Shown here one piece after another: positions 62,721-64,000 of a stretch of 64,000 nt of DNA (the first letter of the stretch is position 1; every line of letters starts with the position of its first letter). The position numbers were made by a program, and so were the translations under genes. Source of the stretch: an uncultured Prevotellaceae bacterium (lineage in GTDB: Bacteria; Bacteroidota; Bacteroidia; Bacteroidales; Bacteroidaceae); the NCBI GenBank assembly GCA_900320045.1, contig ONQT01000001.1:61527-125526 (forward strand). Reading direction: 5' to 3'. The notes beneath the pieces were generated by a model. That model made no database searches. It saw only the letters and a program-made list of their open reading frames with translations, and was not told where the DNA came from.

Positions 62721-62761
62721 AAGAAAATGGTCGGGAACCCTCTACTGGAGAGCTCCCAACC
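62721..62761 (-). terminator. Attenuator-like hairpin between rplL and rpoB
   Basis: On the minus strand, 62761-62729 folds as a ~14-bp stem with G-U pairs (GGTTGGGAGCTCTC with GAGGGTTCCCGACC) and a 5-nt loop, followed by ATTTTCTT. It begins 25 nt past the rplL stop inside the operon, as the known partial terminator does in E. coli. It would lower rpoBC expression relative to L7/L12. Confidence 0.7.
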
Positions 62762-62785
62762 ACCATGTTTATAGTTGTGCTTGAA

Positions 62786-63166
62786 TTACTTCAGCTCAAC
62801 AACGGCACCAGCCTCTTCGATAGCCTTCTTCAGGTTCTCAGCCTCAGCCTTAGCCAGACCTTCCTTCAGAGTAGAAGGAGCACCGTCTACCAAGTCCTTA
62901 GCTTCCTTCAGGCCCAGACCGCAAGCTTCCTTAACGGCCTTTACAACCTGCAGCTTAGCAGCACCGGCTTCCTTCAGAACAACGTCGAAAGAAGTCTTCT
63001 CCTCAGCAGCAGCGGCCTCACCGCCAGCAGCGGGACCAGCAGCAACAGCAACAGCTGCAGCGGCGGGCTCAATTCCATACTCGTCCTTCAGGACAGTTGC
63101 CAACTCTTGTACTTCTTTTACTGTGAGGTTAACCAACTCCTCAGCAATAGCTTTAATATCTGCCAT
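62786..63166 (-). CDS. rplL: Ribosomal protein bL12 (L7/L12)
   Basis: 126 residues from the ATG at 63166 ([20 protein letters not shown]); an earlier in-frame ATG at 63229 lies inside rplJ and is rejected. An N-terminal dimerisation helix pair, an Ala/Gly-rich hinge (~36-55) and the C-terminal factor-binding domain ([19 protein letters not shown]) are typical. It recruits translation factors to the ribosomal stalk. Confidence 0.97.
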   Translation of the reverse strand: MADIKAIAEELVNLTVKEVQELATVLKDEYGIEPAAAAVAVAAGPAAGGEAAAAEEKTSFDVVLKEAGAAKLQVVKAVKEACGLGLKEAKDLVDGAPSTLKEGLAKAEAENLKKAIEEAGAVVELK

Positions 63167-63179
63167 TTTATTTAAAATT

Positions 63180-63689
63180 TTAATTGTTTTTGATAGCGTC
63201 AAGCAGGCCATGGATCTTGCCACCGGCATTCAGTCCAGAAACAACGTTCTTGACCGGAGACTGCAGCAGAGCCACAACATCGGCAATAAGTTCGTTCTTG
63301 CTCTTGATAGATACCAGCTCTTCCAGTTTGTCAGCACCTACGAAGAAGCCCTCTTCAGCATAAGCGGCCTTCAGTGCGGGGATGCCGTCCTTCTTATATT
63401 CCTTCAGGAGCTTGGCGGGAACGTTAGCTGACTGTGTGAACATAACAGCCGTGTTACCCTTCAAACTATCATACAGCGGAGAGAAATCGATCTCGGAAGC
63501 CTCGAAAGCCTTGTGAAGAAGGGTGTTCTTCACAACAACCATCTTGATCTCGTTCTTGAAGCACTTGCGACGGAGATTGCTCGTCTGCTCAGCATTCAGT
63601 CCGGCTGTGTCAACCAGATAGAAGTGAGGATACTCCTTCAGCTTCTGACCAAGTTCAACTACAATAGTATCTTTTAATTCCTTTTTCAT
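63180..63689 (-). CDS. rplJ: Ribosomal protein uL10
   Basis: 169 residues. The N-terminal rRNA-binding domain (YFLVDT-like core [33 protein letters not shown]) and a C-terminal helix that binds bL12 dimers are recognisable. It overlaps no neighbour: rplL starts 13 nt downstream and rplA ends 20 nt upstream. No L10 leader structure can lie in so short an upstream gap. Confidence 0.96.
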   Translation of the reverse strand: MKKELKDTIVVELGQKLKEYPHFYLVDTAGLNAEQTSNLRRKCFKNEIKMVVVKNTLLHKAFEASEIDFSPLYDSLKGNTAVMFTQSANVPAKLLKEYKKDGIPALKAAYAEEGFFVGADKLEELVSIKSKNELIADVVALLQSPVKNVVSGLNAGGKIHGLLDAIKNN

Positions 63690-63709
63690 GTTACCAAACT
63701 TTTTACGAG

Positions 63710-64000
63710 TTATTCAACTGATTTAGGATCAACCTTAATACCAGCGCTCATGGTGCTGGAGATAAAGATACTCTTCATGTAGGTACCCTTGGCAGCAGCC
63801 GGCTTCAGCTTGATAATCGTCTGCAGGAACTCCTTAGCGTTTCCGTAGATCTGCTCCGGAGTGAAGGTAACCTTACCGATAGAAGCATGGATGATACCAG
63901 CCTTGTCTACCTTAAAGTCAATCTTACCCTGCTTAACTTCCTTGACTGCCTTAGCAACGTCCATAGTAACAGTACCGCTCTTGGGGTTAGGCATCAGGCC
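63710..64000 (-). CDS. rplA: Ribosomal protein uL1, C-terminal part (N-terminus outside window)
   Basis: 97 codons of the C-terminal part are present; the frame continues past base 64000 with [12 protein letters not shown], the uL1 signature. [17 protein letters not shown] and [20 protein letters not shown] end the protein. uL1 binds 23S rRNA at the L1 stalk and can repress its own operon. Confidence 0.96.
   Translation of the reverse strand, partial: GLMPNPKSGTVTMDVAKAVKEVKQGKIDFKVDKAGIIHASIGKVTFTPEQIYGNAKEFLQTIIKLKPAAAKGTYMKSIFISSTMSAGIKVDPKSVE

Noticed and set aside
63690-63709. L10 leader (autoregulatory RNA) before rplJ
   Set aside because: Only 20 nt separate rplA and rplJ, too short for the known leader. 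Any regulatory RNA must be upstream of the window.

Overview
The window comes from a Bacteroidota chromosome, most likely Prevotella or a close relative in the Prevotellaceae. Evidence: promoters of the TTTG-N20-TAnnTTTG type, a complete six-subunit Na+-translocating NADH:quinone reductase, an S46 dipeptidyl-peptidase, LruC-type lipoproteins, glycine-lipid synthases, a split transketolase and succinyl-CoA:acetate CoA-transferase. Most of the window is core housekeeping DNA. No tRNA, rRNA, CRISPR array, transposase or phage gene was seen.

Layout. 1-7.4 kb (minus): an edge-truncated glutamine-amidotransferase/dipeptidase fusion behind an Lrp-type regulator, then an O-methyltransferase, aroQ, a glycerol-kinase-like FGGY kinase, the two transketolase halves and a hemolysin III-like membrane protein. 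7.5-9.4 kb (plus): a DEAD-box RNA helicase with repeat-derived inserts. 9.5-14.4 kb (minus): dipeptidyl-peptidase 7, a polysaccharide flippase and a nucleoside-gate transporter. 14.5-15.6 kb (plus): mannose-6-phosphate isomerase. 15.7-20.0 kb (minus): two LruC lipoprotein paralogues with matching terminators. 20.3-21.8 kb (plus): the CoA-transferase, followed by a 22-bp palindromic tandem array. 22.3-28.0 kb (minus): nqrABCDEF. 28.2-32.6 kb (plus): a TamB-like protein.

32.7-48.3 kb (minus) is a complete dcw cluster in the order mraZ-rsmH-ftsL-ftsI-murE-mraY-murD-ftsW-murG-murC-ftsQ-ftsA-ftsZ. It takes muropeptide synthesis through to the divisome. Three TGGRG boxes spaced 10 bp apart lie at its promoter and look like a MraZ operator. 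Divergent from it (48.5-53.7 kb, plus) is one apparent operon: the glycine-lipid acyltransferases glsA and glsB, then an HprK-like kinase, a Ser/His S26-type peptidase, a PqqD-like protein and an ABC exporter. The second half resembles a lasso-peptide or other RiPP tailoring and export cassette without a visible precursor or cyclase. It is translationally coupled to lipid synthesis and is the best candidate here for an under-described system.

53.9-64 kb (minus): a small lipoprotein, then the rplA-rplJ-rplL-rpoB-rpoC operon. rpoB is broken by an exact 10-bp tandem duplication; removing one copy restores 1270 residues, so an assembly error is the first explanation to test.

A recurrent theme is short simple repeats in two places. 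They sit between operon genes (AATTGTAAAT-like, TTTCGATATTTCG-like and TATAGGACC-like spacers) and in-frame inside coding sequences (helicase, ManA, ABC exporter).
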